Shown piece after piece: positions 26,250-34,580 of a stretch of 64,000 nt of DNA. Source of the stretch: an uncultured Bacilli bacterium (lineage in GTDB: Bacteria; Bacillota_I; Bacilli_A; RF39; UBA660); the NCBI GenBank assembly GCA_934130165.1, contig CAKOXO010000001.1:1-64000 (forward strand), in the 5' to 3' direction. Position 1 is the first letter of the stretch. Every line of letters begins with the position of its first letter. A model generated the notes under the pieces. It made no database searches, was not told where the DNA came from, and worked only from the letters and a program-made list of their open reading frames with translations. The position numbers were made by a program, and so were the translations under genes.

Positions 26250-28844
26250 TTATACATTTCCCTTTTTTCCACAAATTTTTAAATAATATTTTCTAATTAA
26301 GTCTACAGGTATAACAGAAAAGGCAATTAACAGAGTTATTTCAAATTCTTTAAATGTTAATCCAAAAGACCTAAATATACTACCACCAAAGTACACAATA
26401 TATAATTGTACTATAACAACAAACAACATTACTATCAAAAACACCTTATTTTTATACAAACTAGAAAATAAGTTTATCCTATTAGTTCTAGCATTAAAAC
26501 TATTAAATATTCCAATAAAAATAAACAATGCAAAAAAGGCCGTCATTAAGTATTTATCATTAGCGTCATATCGATAAAGTCCGTGAATAAAATCACTTTT
26601 TAAAAATAACACACAAACTAAAGCAGAATAAATACCAGTGAATAGAATTTCTCCATACATATATTTATTAATTATTCCTTCATCCTTATCCTTAGGTTTT
26701 TCTCTCATATATTCAAGTAGTGGTGCCTCATAAGAAAAGGCAATTCCCGCTAAAGTATCCATTATCATATTTATCCACAACATTTGAATAACAGTTACTG
26801 GTGTTTCAACTCCTATAAATGGCCCAATTATAGATAAACTTATTGCACATAAATTAATCGTCAACTGAAATATAATAAATTTTCTTATACTTTTAAAAAT
26901 AGTTCTTCCATAAAGTATTGCCTTAAAAATAGATATAAAATTATCATCTAATATAACAATATCACTGGCCTCTTTCGCAACCTCAGTTCCACTTCCCATT
27001 GCAAAACCAACATCTGCCTTTTTTAATGCCAAAGCATCATTTACACCATCACCAGTCATTCCTACAACTAAATTTAACTCCTCTGATAACTTAACCAATC
27101 TACTTTTATCCTGTGGTAGACTCCTTGCAATAATTTTTAATCTTGGAAGGATTTGTTTTACCTCATCATCAGACATTCCCCTTAATTCATCACTTGTTAT
27201 TACCAAATCATCATCACTTTCTAAAATTCCAACCTCTCTACCAATACTAGTAGCAGTATTTTTATTATCACCAGATATCATAACAACTTGTACTCCTGCA
27301 TTTTTTACTAACTCTACTCCCTCTTTTGCTTCTTTTCTAATATCATCTTTTATATATAAAGCTCCTAATAAAGTTAAATCTTCCATTTTTTTATAATCAT
27401 ATCCATCATTATAGGCAAGTAAAATAACTCTTATTCCCCTATTTGTCATATTTGAAATTTTTCTTTCTAGACTGTCTTTTCTATTAAATGGTATTTTAAC
27501 TCCACTTTCTGATAAGTAACTTTTACATAATGGAAGAATTTTTTCGGGAGCACCTTTTATATAATTAATTTTTTTACCATTATCAACAACAACTGATGAA
27601 TACTTATTTTTACTATCAAACGAAACTCTATCCAATACTTTATATTCTAATTCTGGATCTGTTTTTATAAATTCTAAAATTGCACGATCAGTAATATTTC
27701 CACCCACTGCTATTTTACTATTATCATAATGGCTAGCATTGTTATAAAGGCAATTATTTTTTAAATAACTATGAAAGTTTTTATGAATTGCTAGTTCTAG
27801 TTCACTTTTATATTCTCTTAAAGATCCACTTAAAAATCCGACAACTTCTAATTTTCCCTTAGTTAAAGTTCCTGTTTTATCAGTAAATAAAATATTTAAA
27901 CTACCAGCTGTTTCTATTCCAACGAGTTTCCTAACTAAAACATTATTTTTTAGCATCCTTTTCATATTTGAAGATAGGACAAGGGTAATCATCATTGGAA
28001 GTCCCTCAGGTACTGCAACAACAATTATAGTAACACTAAGAGTTAAAGCATAGATTAATATATTAAATATCTTATGAAAATCTGTTACTGTAGAAATTAT
28101 TAAATCTAAATTAAAATTGTTTTGAACTACTATTTCAGAAAATAAATAAGAAAAACTAACTAAAAAAGCTCCTACATAACCTATTTTGCTTATTATTTTA
28201 GCTAATTTTCTAAGCCTTATTTTTAGTGGACTATCCTGTGTTTTTTCTTGGAGTTCCTTTGTCATTTGTCCATAAAAAGTAGCATCACCCACTTTGGTTA
28301 CCTTCATATAAGCTTCTTTAGAGTAAACAACAGTACCTCTAAAAACTTTTTTATCTCTATCAGAATTTTTATATACTTCTTTTGCCTCTCCATTTAAGCT
28401 AGATTCATCAACTGCAATCTCACCTTCTACTATAATACCATCTGCTGGTATTTTATCTCCAGTCTGTAAAAGAACTAAATCATCAACAACAATTTCATCA
28501 ATATTACATTCTCTAACTTCTCCATCTCTTTTTACTTTACATTTTATTTTTGAGGACTCTTCTTGTAATTTTTCAAAAGCACTCTCACTACCATATTCAG
28601 ATATGCTAGATATAAAAGATGCTACAAATATAGCAATTACTATACCTAGTGTTTCAAACCAATCAAAATCTTGAAATAGAAAGATAGTTTTTATCGCTAA
28701 TGCTGTTAATAAAATCTTAATTATTGGATCTCCTAGTGCCTCTATAAATAATTTTAAAAAGCCATCTTTTTTCTTTGAACTAATTACATTACTACCATAT
28801 TTTTTTCTATTTTCTACTACCTCTTTTTCTGTTAATCCTTTCAT
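26250..28844 (-). CDS. calcium-transporting P-type ATPase, PMCA-like
   Basis: 864 residues. LNGEA near 155, DKTGT with Asp322, later SGDNKNT and MTGDGVNDALALKKADVG. The calcium-site helices are VAVPEGLP (M4) and WINMIMDT (M6), both fully matching plasma-membrane-type calcium pumps. About ten membrane helices. It differs in class from the pump at 9066, so the genome has two distinct Ca2+ ATPases. RBS AGGAGG before the ATG. Divergent from the TasA-like gene. Confidence 0.9.
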   Translation of the reverse strand: MKGLTEKEVVENRKKYGSNVISSKKKDGFLKLFIEALGDPIIKILLTALAIKTIFLFQDFDWFETLGIVIAIFVASFISSISEYGSESAFEKLQEESSKIKCKVKRDGEVRECNIDEIVVDDLVLLQTGDKIPADGIIVEGEIAVDESSLNGEAKEVYKNSDRDKKVFRGTVVYSKEAYMKVTKVGDATFYGQMTKELQEKTQDSPLKIRLRKLAKIISKIGYVGAFLVSFSYLFSEIVVQNNFNLDLIISTVTDFHKIFNILIYALTLSVTIIVVAVPEGLPMMITLVLSSNMKRMLKNNVLVRKLVGIETAGSLNILFTDKTGTLTKGKLEVVGFLSGSLREYKSELELAIHKNFHSYLKNNCLYNNASHYDNSKIAVGGNITDRAILEFIKTDPELEYKVLDRVSFDSKNKYSSVVVDNGKKINYIKGAPEKILPLCKSYLSESGVKIPFNRKDSLERKISNMTNRGIRVILLAYNDGYDYKKMEDLTLLGALYIKDDIRKEAKEGVELVKNAGVQVVMISGDNKNTATSIGREVGILESDDDLVITSDELRGMSDDEVKQILPRLKIIARSLPQDKSRLVKLSEELNLVVGMTGDGVNDALALKKADVGFAMGSGTEVAKEASDIVILDDNFISIFKAILYGRTIFKSIRKFIIFQLTINLCAISLSIIGPFIGVETPVTVIQMLWINMIMDTLAGIAFSYEAPLLEYMREKPKDKDEGIINKYMYGEILFTGIYSALVCVLFLKSDFIHGLYRYDANDKYLMTAFFALFIFIGIFNSFNARTNRINLFSSLYKNKVFLIVMLFVVIVQLYIVYFGGSIFRSFGLTFKEFEITLLIAFSVIPVDLIRKYYLKICGKKGNV

Positions 28845-28923
28845 AATTTTTCCTCCTACAAAAAAATATGAAAAAATTGTACAAGTTATGTATGTTTTTT
28901 CTGTTTAGTAATTTTTAAATCAA

Positions 28924-28952
28924 TTGCACTAATTAAAATAATATGATAATAT
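28924..28952 (+). promoter_or_regulatory. promoter of the TasA-like gene
   Basis: TTGCAC (28924-28929), 17-base spacer, TAATAT (28947-28952), followed by AAGGAGG and ATG at 28979. Confidence 0.6.
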
Positions 28953-28978
28953 TTAAGTAGAATATAAGGAGGTAACTA

Positions 28979-29518
28979 ATGAAAGATAATAGTAGAAAAT
29001 ATAGAATAATGATTGGGGCTTTATTAATAATAATTGCCCTAATGACAATAGGATATGCCGCTCTTGCAGCAAAACTAACTATTAATGATGCTAAAAAACC
29101 AAGATGGAGTATTAATACCACCTCTTTAATTAAAGATGAAACATTATCTACTAGTGGTGCTAATGAAATTTCTAAACCAAAAATAGCCGGAATATCTTTT
29201 ACTTTTAATGTAAATTTCACTCAACCTGGTGAAAAGATTGTATATAATGTAACAGTAAAAAATGAAGGAACAATTGATGCAATATATGAAGAAACTACAG
29301 GATTAAACGAAACTAACAATGCCTCTTCTAATATCATCTATACCATAGAAAGACTAGATAACAATAATCAAACAACAACTGGTAAAGCAGACTTGTTAAG
29401 TGGTAAGACCAATAATTTCAGAGTTACTATAGAATGGAGCAATGATAACTCTACTCCTCAAACCGCTAGTACAGAAACTACAGTAGGAACAATAAATCTT
29501 ATTTATAATCAAAAATAA
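28979..29518 (+). CDS. exported TasA/camelysin-like surface protein
   Basis: 179 residues. A short basic N-terminus, a hydrophobic segment (10-30, MIGALLIIIALMTIGYAALA) that is probably a signal peptide with cleavage after Ala, then a beta-rich domain containing GISFTFNVNFTQPGEKIVYNVTVKNEG, which resembles the CalY/TasA group and pre-protein repeat domains with exposed beta strands. No sortase or membrane tail. Function could be a fibre or surface-layer component; homology is weak. It stands alone with its own promoter and terminator. Confidence 0.55.
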   Translation: MKDNSRKYRIMIGALLIIIALMTIGYAALAAKLTINDAKKPRWSINTTSLIKDETLSTSGANEISKPKIAGISFTFNVNFTQPGEKIVYNVTVKNEGTIDAIYEETTGLNETNNASSNIIYTIERLDNNNQTTTGKADLLSGKTNNFRVTIEWSNDNSTPQTASTETTVGTINLIYNQK

Positions 29519-29525
29519 TTCAAGT

Positions 29526-29559
29526 AAACCTTATTTTATTAGTTTAAAGTAAGGTTTTT
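29526..29559 (+). terminator. terminator after the TasA-like gene
   Basis: AAACCTTA (29526-29533) pairs with TAAGGTTT (29550-29557) and T residues follow. Confidence 0.75.
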
Positions 29560-29590
29560 ATGTGATATCTAAATTTAACTTTAATAAAAT

Positions 29591-29620
29591 AAGGATTATA
29601 ACCATTTAGCTATAATCCTT
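29591..29620 (-). terminator. terminator after htrA
   Basis: Perfect AAGGATTATA (29591-29600) and TATAATCCTT (29611-29620); on the minus strand it runs into ATTTTATT. Confidence 0.78.
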
Positions 29621-29646
29621 TTATTCTATTTTAAATTAATTAAATT

Positions 29647-30753
29647 TTACTTTTTTGTTAGTTTTACTTTTGTATTATGTTCTTTTCCATCTCTTATGTA
29701 TGTTAACTCAATTGTATCTCCTGGCTTATTTTTATATAATTCATACCTTAAGTAAGCAGTATCTTTTACTTCAATATTATTTAATTTAGTAATAACATCA
29801 CCAGGTTTTAAATCAGATTTAGAAGCTCCAGTATTTTCTGAAATACTAATTACTACTACTCCCTTTTTTATATTACTATCAACTTTTATATCATTTCTAT
29901 ATAAATTAGATGTGTCATCAATATTTGCCATAGATATACCTAGCATAGGCCATTCGATTTTTTTACCAGTTTCCAAATCACTTATATGAGCCATAGCAAT
30001 TTCTATTGGAATTGCAAATCCCATACCTTCTATTTCATCTTGGACTAATTTCATTGAATTAACTCCAATAACCTCACCGTTAACATTTAAAAGTGGTCCA
30101 CCACTATTTCCTGGATTTATTGCAGCATCAATTTGTAATACCTTCATAACCCAATCACTACTTGCTGAATTTGAAACATTTACAGATACCATTCTATCTT
30201 TTCCTGAAATAATTCCAGAGGTTACACTTCCTCTATACTCATATCCCATTGGAGATCCAACCGTAAACACTGTATCACCAACACTAACATTTTCTGATGA
30301 ACCAATTGTTGCTACCTTAAGAACCTTATTCTTATCAATAGTAAGTACCGCTATATCTAAGTATTCATCTCCACCTACTACCTTTGCCTCAACTTCCTCA
30401 TCATTTGATAGAACAATTACTACCTTGTCACAATTACTAATTACGTGTTGATTAGTTATAATATAGCCAGATTTATCATCTGTCTTATAAACAAAACCTG
30501 TTCCTGTTGAATATTCTTCACCCTGTTTATATGATTGAATCATTACAGTAGCATCATATATTTTATCAATAGATGCTGCCAAGGATGACTTTTCATATAC
30601 CTTTGTATCTTTAGTTGTAACATTAGTCGTTATAGTCTTCTTTACCCCGTCTAAAAGTGGAGTCCATTTAAGTAATATTATAATAACTGAACTTCCAACT
30701 AAAAAAGAAAATATTATTATAAAAATCAATTTAGAATTACTGTTCTTCTTCAT
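29647..30753 (-). CDS. htrA: HtrA/DegP-like trypsin-fold serine protease with PDZ domain
   Basis: 368 residues from ATG 30753, eleven bases after AAAGGAG. N-terminal transmembrane anchor (about 8-29), protease domain with the triad His103 (ITNQHVIS), Asp133 (EYLDIAVL) and Ser217 (NPGNSGGPL), then one PDZ domain (about 265-360, with KSDLKPGDVITKLNN). It degrades or refolds misfolded exported proteins at the cell surface. It overlaps the end of the Abi_2 gene by 17 bases, so the two are coupled. Confidence 0.93.
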   Translation of the reverse strand: MKKNSNSKLIFIIIFSFLVGSSVIIILLKWTPLLDGVKKTITTNVTTKDTKVYEKSSLAASIDKIYDATVMIQSYKQGEEYSTGTGFVYKTDDKSGYIITNQHVISNCDKVVIVLSNDEEVEAKVVGGDEYLDIAVLTIDKNKVLKVATIGSSENVSVGDTVFTVGSPMGYEYRGSVTSGIISGKDRMVSVNVSNSASSDWVMKVLQIDAAINPGNSGGPLLNVNGEVIGVNSMKLVQDEIEGMGFAIPIEIAMAHISDLETGKKIEWPMLGISMANIDDTSNLYRNDIKVDSNIKKGVVVISISENTGASKSDLKPGDVITKLNNIEVKDTAYLRYELYKNKPGDTIELTYIRDGKEHNTKVKLTKK

Positions 30754-31693
30754 CTTTATCTTTACTCCTTTCAATATTTTTTAATTCTTTCCAATTTATT
30801 GGAAATCCCATTCTTTTAAGCACTGATTTAATACTAATTGTTCGTAGATTGTACGCTAAAGTTTGAATAGCATTTTCAACTTCTATAACTAAACTACTAA
30901 ACTTATCTTTATCAAGTAATTGTTTCATTATAATCAGTAAAGCAAAAACATCATTCTTACCATATATATATTCGCCATCTTCTTTTGGAATGTTTAATAA
31001 TTGATGGTAAACTGTATCATTTATAACTTTTTGCGTTTTATTTTCATATAAAATATCCTCATGAGCACATAGATTTCTATAATTAGCAAGTATTGGCAAA
31101 TATGTAGACAAAACATCCGGCTCTATTTCATATATAGCACTAATTGCTCTTTGATCATCTTCTTTCAATATGGTATACATTTCACTTACTATACCAAATG
31201 ACAAAACTTTAACAAGTATCCATAAAGGAATATAGCCATAATTATCTGCATAGTGTTGAGTAGCAGTATGTTGACTACTATTAATTCTAATCTGTCTTTT
31301 CATCTTTTTCAGCAAATCATTTATCTGTCTTTGTTTTTCTGGTCTATTACTAAAGTTTTTAGGTTTTAAATATTCCTTTTCTTTATAACCATATTTTTTA
31401 GATAATTGGTAAGACATAATTGATTTTAAGTTATTTTCTATTATCAAAAGATTCTTAAAACAGATGTTTCTAAACGTTCTATCAAATAAAAATAAACTAT
31501 ACAATTCTTCAATTGTTGTGCCATCTTTATATGTTTTGTCCTTATTCAAAAATAAATGCCTATATCCACTCAAAAAGAAATAGTTTTCTCTTAATAAAAT
31601 ACTTTTAGCATACTTTTCATTGTTGATAGTCATGTGTTTAGATCTAAAAATTTCTACTTGTTCATCTAATGTTTTAAACTTTTTCTCTACCAT
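30737..31693 (-). CDS. Abi family protein (AbiD/F-like, Abi_2, HEPN motif)
   Basis: 318 residues. The family pattern is clear: KTLDEQVEIFRSKHMTINN, RENYFFLSGYRH, FLFDRTFRNICFKNLLIIENNLKS near 75-98, and NYRNLCAHEDILY near 202-214. RNLCAH is an R-x4-H motif, the RNase signature of HEPN proteins, so it may act as an RNase in phage-triggered growth arrest. Lactococcal AbiD and AbiF belong to this family. It sits with its own AGGTGA start, and translation runs on into htrA. Confidence 0.85.
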   Translation of the reverse strand: MVEKKFKTLDEQVEIFRSKHMTINNEKYAKSILLRENYFFLSGYRHLFLNKDKTYKDGTTIEELYSLFLFDRTFRNICFKNLLIIENNLKSIMSYQLSKKYGYKEKEYLKPKNFSNRPEKQRQINDLLKKMKRQIRINSSQHTATQHYADNYGYIPLWILVKVLSFGIVSEMYTILKEDDQRAISAIYEIEPDVLSTYLPILANYRNLCAHEDILYENKTQKVINDTVYHQLLNIPKEDGEYIYGKNDVFALLIIMKQLLDKDKFSSLVIEVENAIQTLAYNLRTISIKSVLKRMGFPINWKELKNIERSKDKDEEEQ

Positions 31694-31787
31694 ATTCTCA
31701 CCTACTATAAATTATATCACATAAACCTATATATAAATATGAAAATTTAATGAATTTTTATGCTATAATTAAAAAAGGAGTGATTAT

Positions 31788-32762
31788 ATGCCTGCAACTG
31801 TAACCCATACTTTTTTCGCACAAGATGTATATAAGAAAATAGATAAAAATAATATCAAGGATTATGATAATTTAAAACTAAAATACTATATGTTTGCTCA
31901 AGGTACTGATCCATTAATGTTTTATAACATATTAAGTATCAATAAAGGAAAAAATATTAGAAACCTACAAAATATAACTCATACAACAAAAATTAATGAA
32001 ACGTTTGAAACTATAATTACGTATATAAAGCAAAAAAAATATTATAATGACTCTCAAACATTACTTTTTCTATATGGCTTAATAACCCATTTTGTATTAG
32101 ATTCAATGATACATCCATACATATTTTATAAAGGTGGATTTTTTGATAGTAAAAATCCTGAAACCTATAAATATAATTGTATTCATAATTATATAGAAAC
32201 ATTTATGGATAATGAAATGTTAGGGAAGAAGAATTATAATTCAGATAAATTTACTTTTAAAAATTTCTGTTTTGACTTAACACCATTTTCAAATTCTTTG
32301 AATGATACTATCTATTACACTTATAAAAAAGTATATGGTGTTGAAAATATGGATAAAATATATTATAAATCTCTAACAAGTATGAAAAAATTTCTTAGAA
32401 TGTTTAGAGTAGATAGGTATGGAATTAAAAAGTTTTTCTATAAAAAAATAGACTATTTTACACCTAAAAACAAATTTAGATTTGAATGTTTATCATATCA
32501 TAAAGTGGAAGATAAAAGTGATTATTTAAATCTTGAAAAAAAGGATTGGTATTATCCATCAGATAAAAATATTAAAAGTAATCTTTGCTTTTATGAATTA
32601 TATGAAGAAGCTGTTAATGAAGCCGTAAAAATAATTAATGAGATTAATAACTACCTGTTTGATGATAAGAAAATTAACATTAAAAATATATTTAAAAATA
32701 AAAGTTATTTAACTGGAATAGATTGTACTAAAAAGAATGAATTAAAATATTTTGAATTTTAG
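31788..32762 (+). CDS. zinc-dependent phospholipase C-like protein
   Basis: 324 residues. The N-terminus VTHTFFAQDVYKKI and the segment YGLITHFVLDSMIHPYIFYKG near 98-118 show His and Asp spaced as in the zinc-dependent phospholipase C/S1-P1 nuclease family (PF00882-like), common in Bacillota as cytoplasmic or weakly exported proteins. No signal peptide. It precedes the SpoIID-domain gene by 45 bases. Confidence 0.72.
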   Translation: MPATVTHTFFAQDVYKKIDKNNIKDYDNLKLKYYMFAQGTDPLMFYNILSINKGKNIRNLQNITHTTKINETFETIITYIKQKKYYNDSQTLLFLYGLITHFVLDSMIHPYIFYKGGFFDSKNPETYKYNCIHNYIETFMDNEMLGKKNYNSDKFTFKNFCFDLTPFSNSLNDTIYYTYKKVYGVENMDKIYYKSLTSMKKFLRMFRVDRYGIKKFFYKKIDYFTPKNKFRFECLSYHKVEDKSDYLNLEKKDWYYPSDKNIKSNLCFYELYEEAVNEAVKIINEINNYLFDDKKINIKNIFKNKSYLTGIDCTKKNELKYFEF

Positions 32763-32807
32763 TATATCTAGTTCTTTTCTTTCCATAATAAATATAGGTG
32801 AATAATT

Positions 32808-33863
32808 ATGTTTTATAGATATGAAATCAAAAATAATGGAAAAGAAGAAATATTATACTTATATTTAACTATGAATTATGAGTTTTCTAAGGAACTAACA
32901 TCACAAGGTGATGATAAGGATATAACTAGAAGAACAAAAAATTTCATAAAAAATAACAGTATCGATTTTAAAGGTGAAAAAGTATATTTAGTTATTGATG
33001 GAATTGTTGTTAAAACTTTAGAAATAAAAAAAGAAGAAGAAATTGAAAAATTAAGTAAAAATAATGAGGTTTATAATAACGATTATTTGGTTACTATTAG
33101 GTTTGATAATGATATAACAATAGAAATATCCTTAAAGGAATATCTATTAGGAGCTTTGTCAGCTAATACTATGGATAATCTAGAACTCACGACATTAAAA
33201 GCAATTTGCTTACTATACAGAACCTATGCTTATAAAGAAATGAAAGAAAATGGATACATAAAGGCAAATAATGGATATATATCTTATAAGCCAATTTCCT
33301 ACTATAAACTATTCTGGGTTAATAATTACCAAAATAACTACAACAAATTAAAAAAGGCGATAAGTGATACAGAATGTGAATTTGTAACATACAAAAATGA
33401 TTATATACTACCATTTATTCATATAACAAGTAATGGGCAAACTGAAAATAATAAACTATATCCATATCTAGAAAATCGAAATAGTATTTGGGATTATGCA
33501 TCTCCATATTATTTAGAAATTAAGGATTATGATTATAAATATATAGGAAAAGTTTTTAATTTAAAAGAGGATGAAGTTAAAGATATTGAAATACTAAAAT
33601 TAAATGAAAATAATCATATTGAAAAAATTAGAATTGGTAAAAGAAATATAAGCGGAAATACATTTAGAGATTTACTGAGTTTAAAATCAACTGATATAAA
33701 TATTATAGTAAATCCTACCTATATAAGATTTATAACAAAAGGCTGGGGTAATAATTTAGGACTTAGTCAATTCGGTGCTAATGAAATTGCTAAAGTTGGT
33801 TGTTCATACATTGATATAATTAAATACTATTTTCCAAAATGCAGTATAAAAAAATATATATAA
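32808..33863 (+). CDS. SpoIID/LytB-domain protein
   Basis: 351 residues. ISLKEYLLGALSANTMD near 105-121, KAICLLYRTYAYKEM near 130-144, a SNGQTE site near 206, and the C-terminal WGNNLGLSQFGANEIA near 316-331 (the GHGVGMSQYGA-like motif) are those of SpoIID/LytB stage II sporulation and wall-lytic proteins, which strip peptide-free glycan. No N-terminal signal or anchor is visible, unlike SpoIID. Without other sporulation genes in view, it may be a general cell-wall factor. Confidence 0.8.
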   Translation: MFYRYEIKNNGKEEILYLYLTMNYEFSKELTSQGDDKDITRRTKNFIKNNSIDFKGEKVYLVIDGIVVKTLEIKKEEEIEKLSKNNEVYNNDYLVTIRFDNDITIEISLKEYLLGALSANTMDNLELTTLKAICLLYRTYAYKEMKENGYIKANNGYISYKPISYYKLFWVNNYQNNYNKLKKAISDTECEFVTYKNDYILPFIHITSNGQTENNKLYPYLENRNSIWDYASPYYLEIKDYDYKYIGKVFNLKEDEVKDIEILKLNENNHIEKIRIGKRNISGNTFRDLLSLKSTDINIIVNPTYIRFITKGWGNNLGLSQFGANEIAKVGCSYIDIIKYYFPKCSIKKYI

Positions 33864-33889
33864 AAATAGAACTTTTTAAGTTCTATTTA
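33864..33889 (+). terminator. bidirectional terminator between SpoIID-domain gene and secretion locus
   Basis: AAATAGAACTT (33864-33874) pairs with AAGTTCTATTT (33878-33888), followed by T residues; overlaps the last codons of the minus-strand gene. Confidence 0.82.
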
Positions 33890-34110
33890 TTTTTTTCAAT
33901 TATATATTTTAAAGCTTCATCGGAATCTTTATATAATTGTATATATGAATTAATAAATCTTATATATGTATCAATACAATCACAAAATTCACCTACTCTA
34001 GTTACTTTTTCAGAGGTATATTTTTCTATAACTTGTCTTATATTTTTAGAGGAGTTTTCTAAACTTGCAGCAAATTTTAACATATCATCATATGAAATAG
34101 ATCCAATCAT
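33883..34110 (-). CDS. small helical protein, last gene of the type VII-like locus
   Basis: 75 residues, predicted all-helical, with a hydrophobic heptad pattern (MLKFAASLENSSKNIRQVIEKY). No signal peptide or membrane helix. Position after EssC/EsaB and the size suggest a WXG100-like secreted or chaperone partner, but there is no W-x-G. Start overlaps the previous gene's stop by one base. RBS GGGGAGA. Family not recognised. Confidence 0.6.
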   Translation of the reverse strand: MIGSISYDDMLKFAASLENSSKNIRQVIEKYTSEKVTRVGEFCDCIDTYIRFINSYIQLYKDSDEALKYIIEKNK

Positions 34111-34301
34111 TATAGTGTCTCCCCATTTTCACTTTTTTTCTGTTGTTGTAAGTAATTAGCTGCATTAATAACTGTATTCTTATGTTCATATATTTCCTCT
34201 ATCGCACTTAAGCTATCACTATTTTTCCATGACGTTTTAAGTTTTTCTAATATGGAAAATATACTATTTACTTCTGTAACATATCTTTCATAGTCATTCA
34301 T
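34110..34301 (-). CDS. small WXG100-like helical protein
   Basis: 63 residues, two predicted helices joined near SWKNSD, where W-K-N stands in for the W-x-G turn of ESX substrates. Shorter than the usual 95-100. AGGAGG before ATG. With the 75-residue protein below it could form a heterodimer like EsxA/EsxB or the DUF5344/DUF5082 pairs of LXG loci. This is inference from locus and fold only. Confidence 0.6.
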   Translation of the reverse strand: MNDYERYVTEVNSIFSILEKLKTSWKNSDSLSAIEEIYEHKNTVINAANYLQQQKKSENGETL

Positions 34302-34311
34302 TATACCCCTC

Positions 34312-34569
34312 CTATATCAAAATTATTTGTGATCCATTTTTCAAATCTGTTTCTGTAAGTTTTTGATTTACATCATATATATTTCCTGTCTCTTTGCTAT
34401 ATAAATTTGTATCGTTTTTGGTAGCATAACCATTTGGAGATAAATCCATAATACCTTTTTCTATAATTTTTTTTATAGTTCCCATTGTTTTGTTAACAGG
34501 AACAAAAACATCATATTCCTCTTCTATTATAGGTATAAAAACTTCTAATAATATTTTATTACTGTCCAT
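34312..34569 (-). CDS. esaB: ubiquitin-like EsaB/YukD-family protein
   Basis: 85 residues with the beta-grasp pattern of YukD/EsaB: an initial strand KILLEVFIPIIEEEYDVFVP, a helix TMGTIKKIIEKGI, and final NQKLTETDLKNGSQIILI. This is the small regulatory partner of Bacillota type VII secretion systems. It lies 11 bases after essC. Confidence 0.75.
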   Translation of the reverse strand: MDSNKILLEVFIPIIEEEYDVFVPVNKTMGTIKKIIEKGIMDLSPNGYATKNDTNLYSKETGNIYDVNQKLTETDLKNGSQIILI

Positions 34570-34580
34570 ATTATCTCTCC

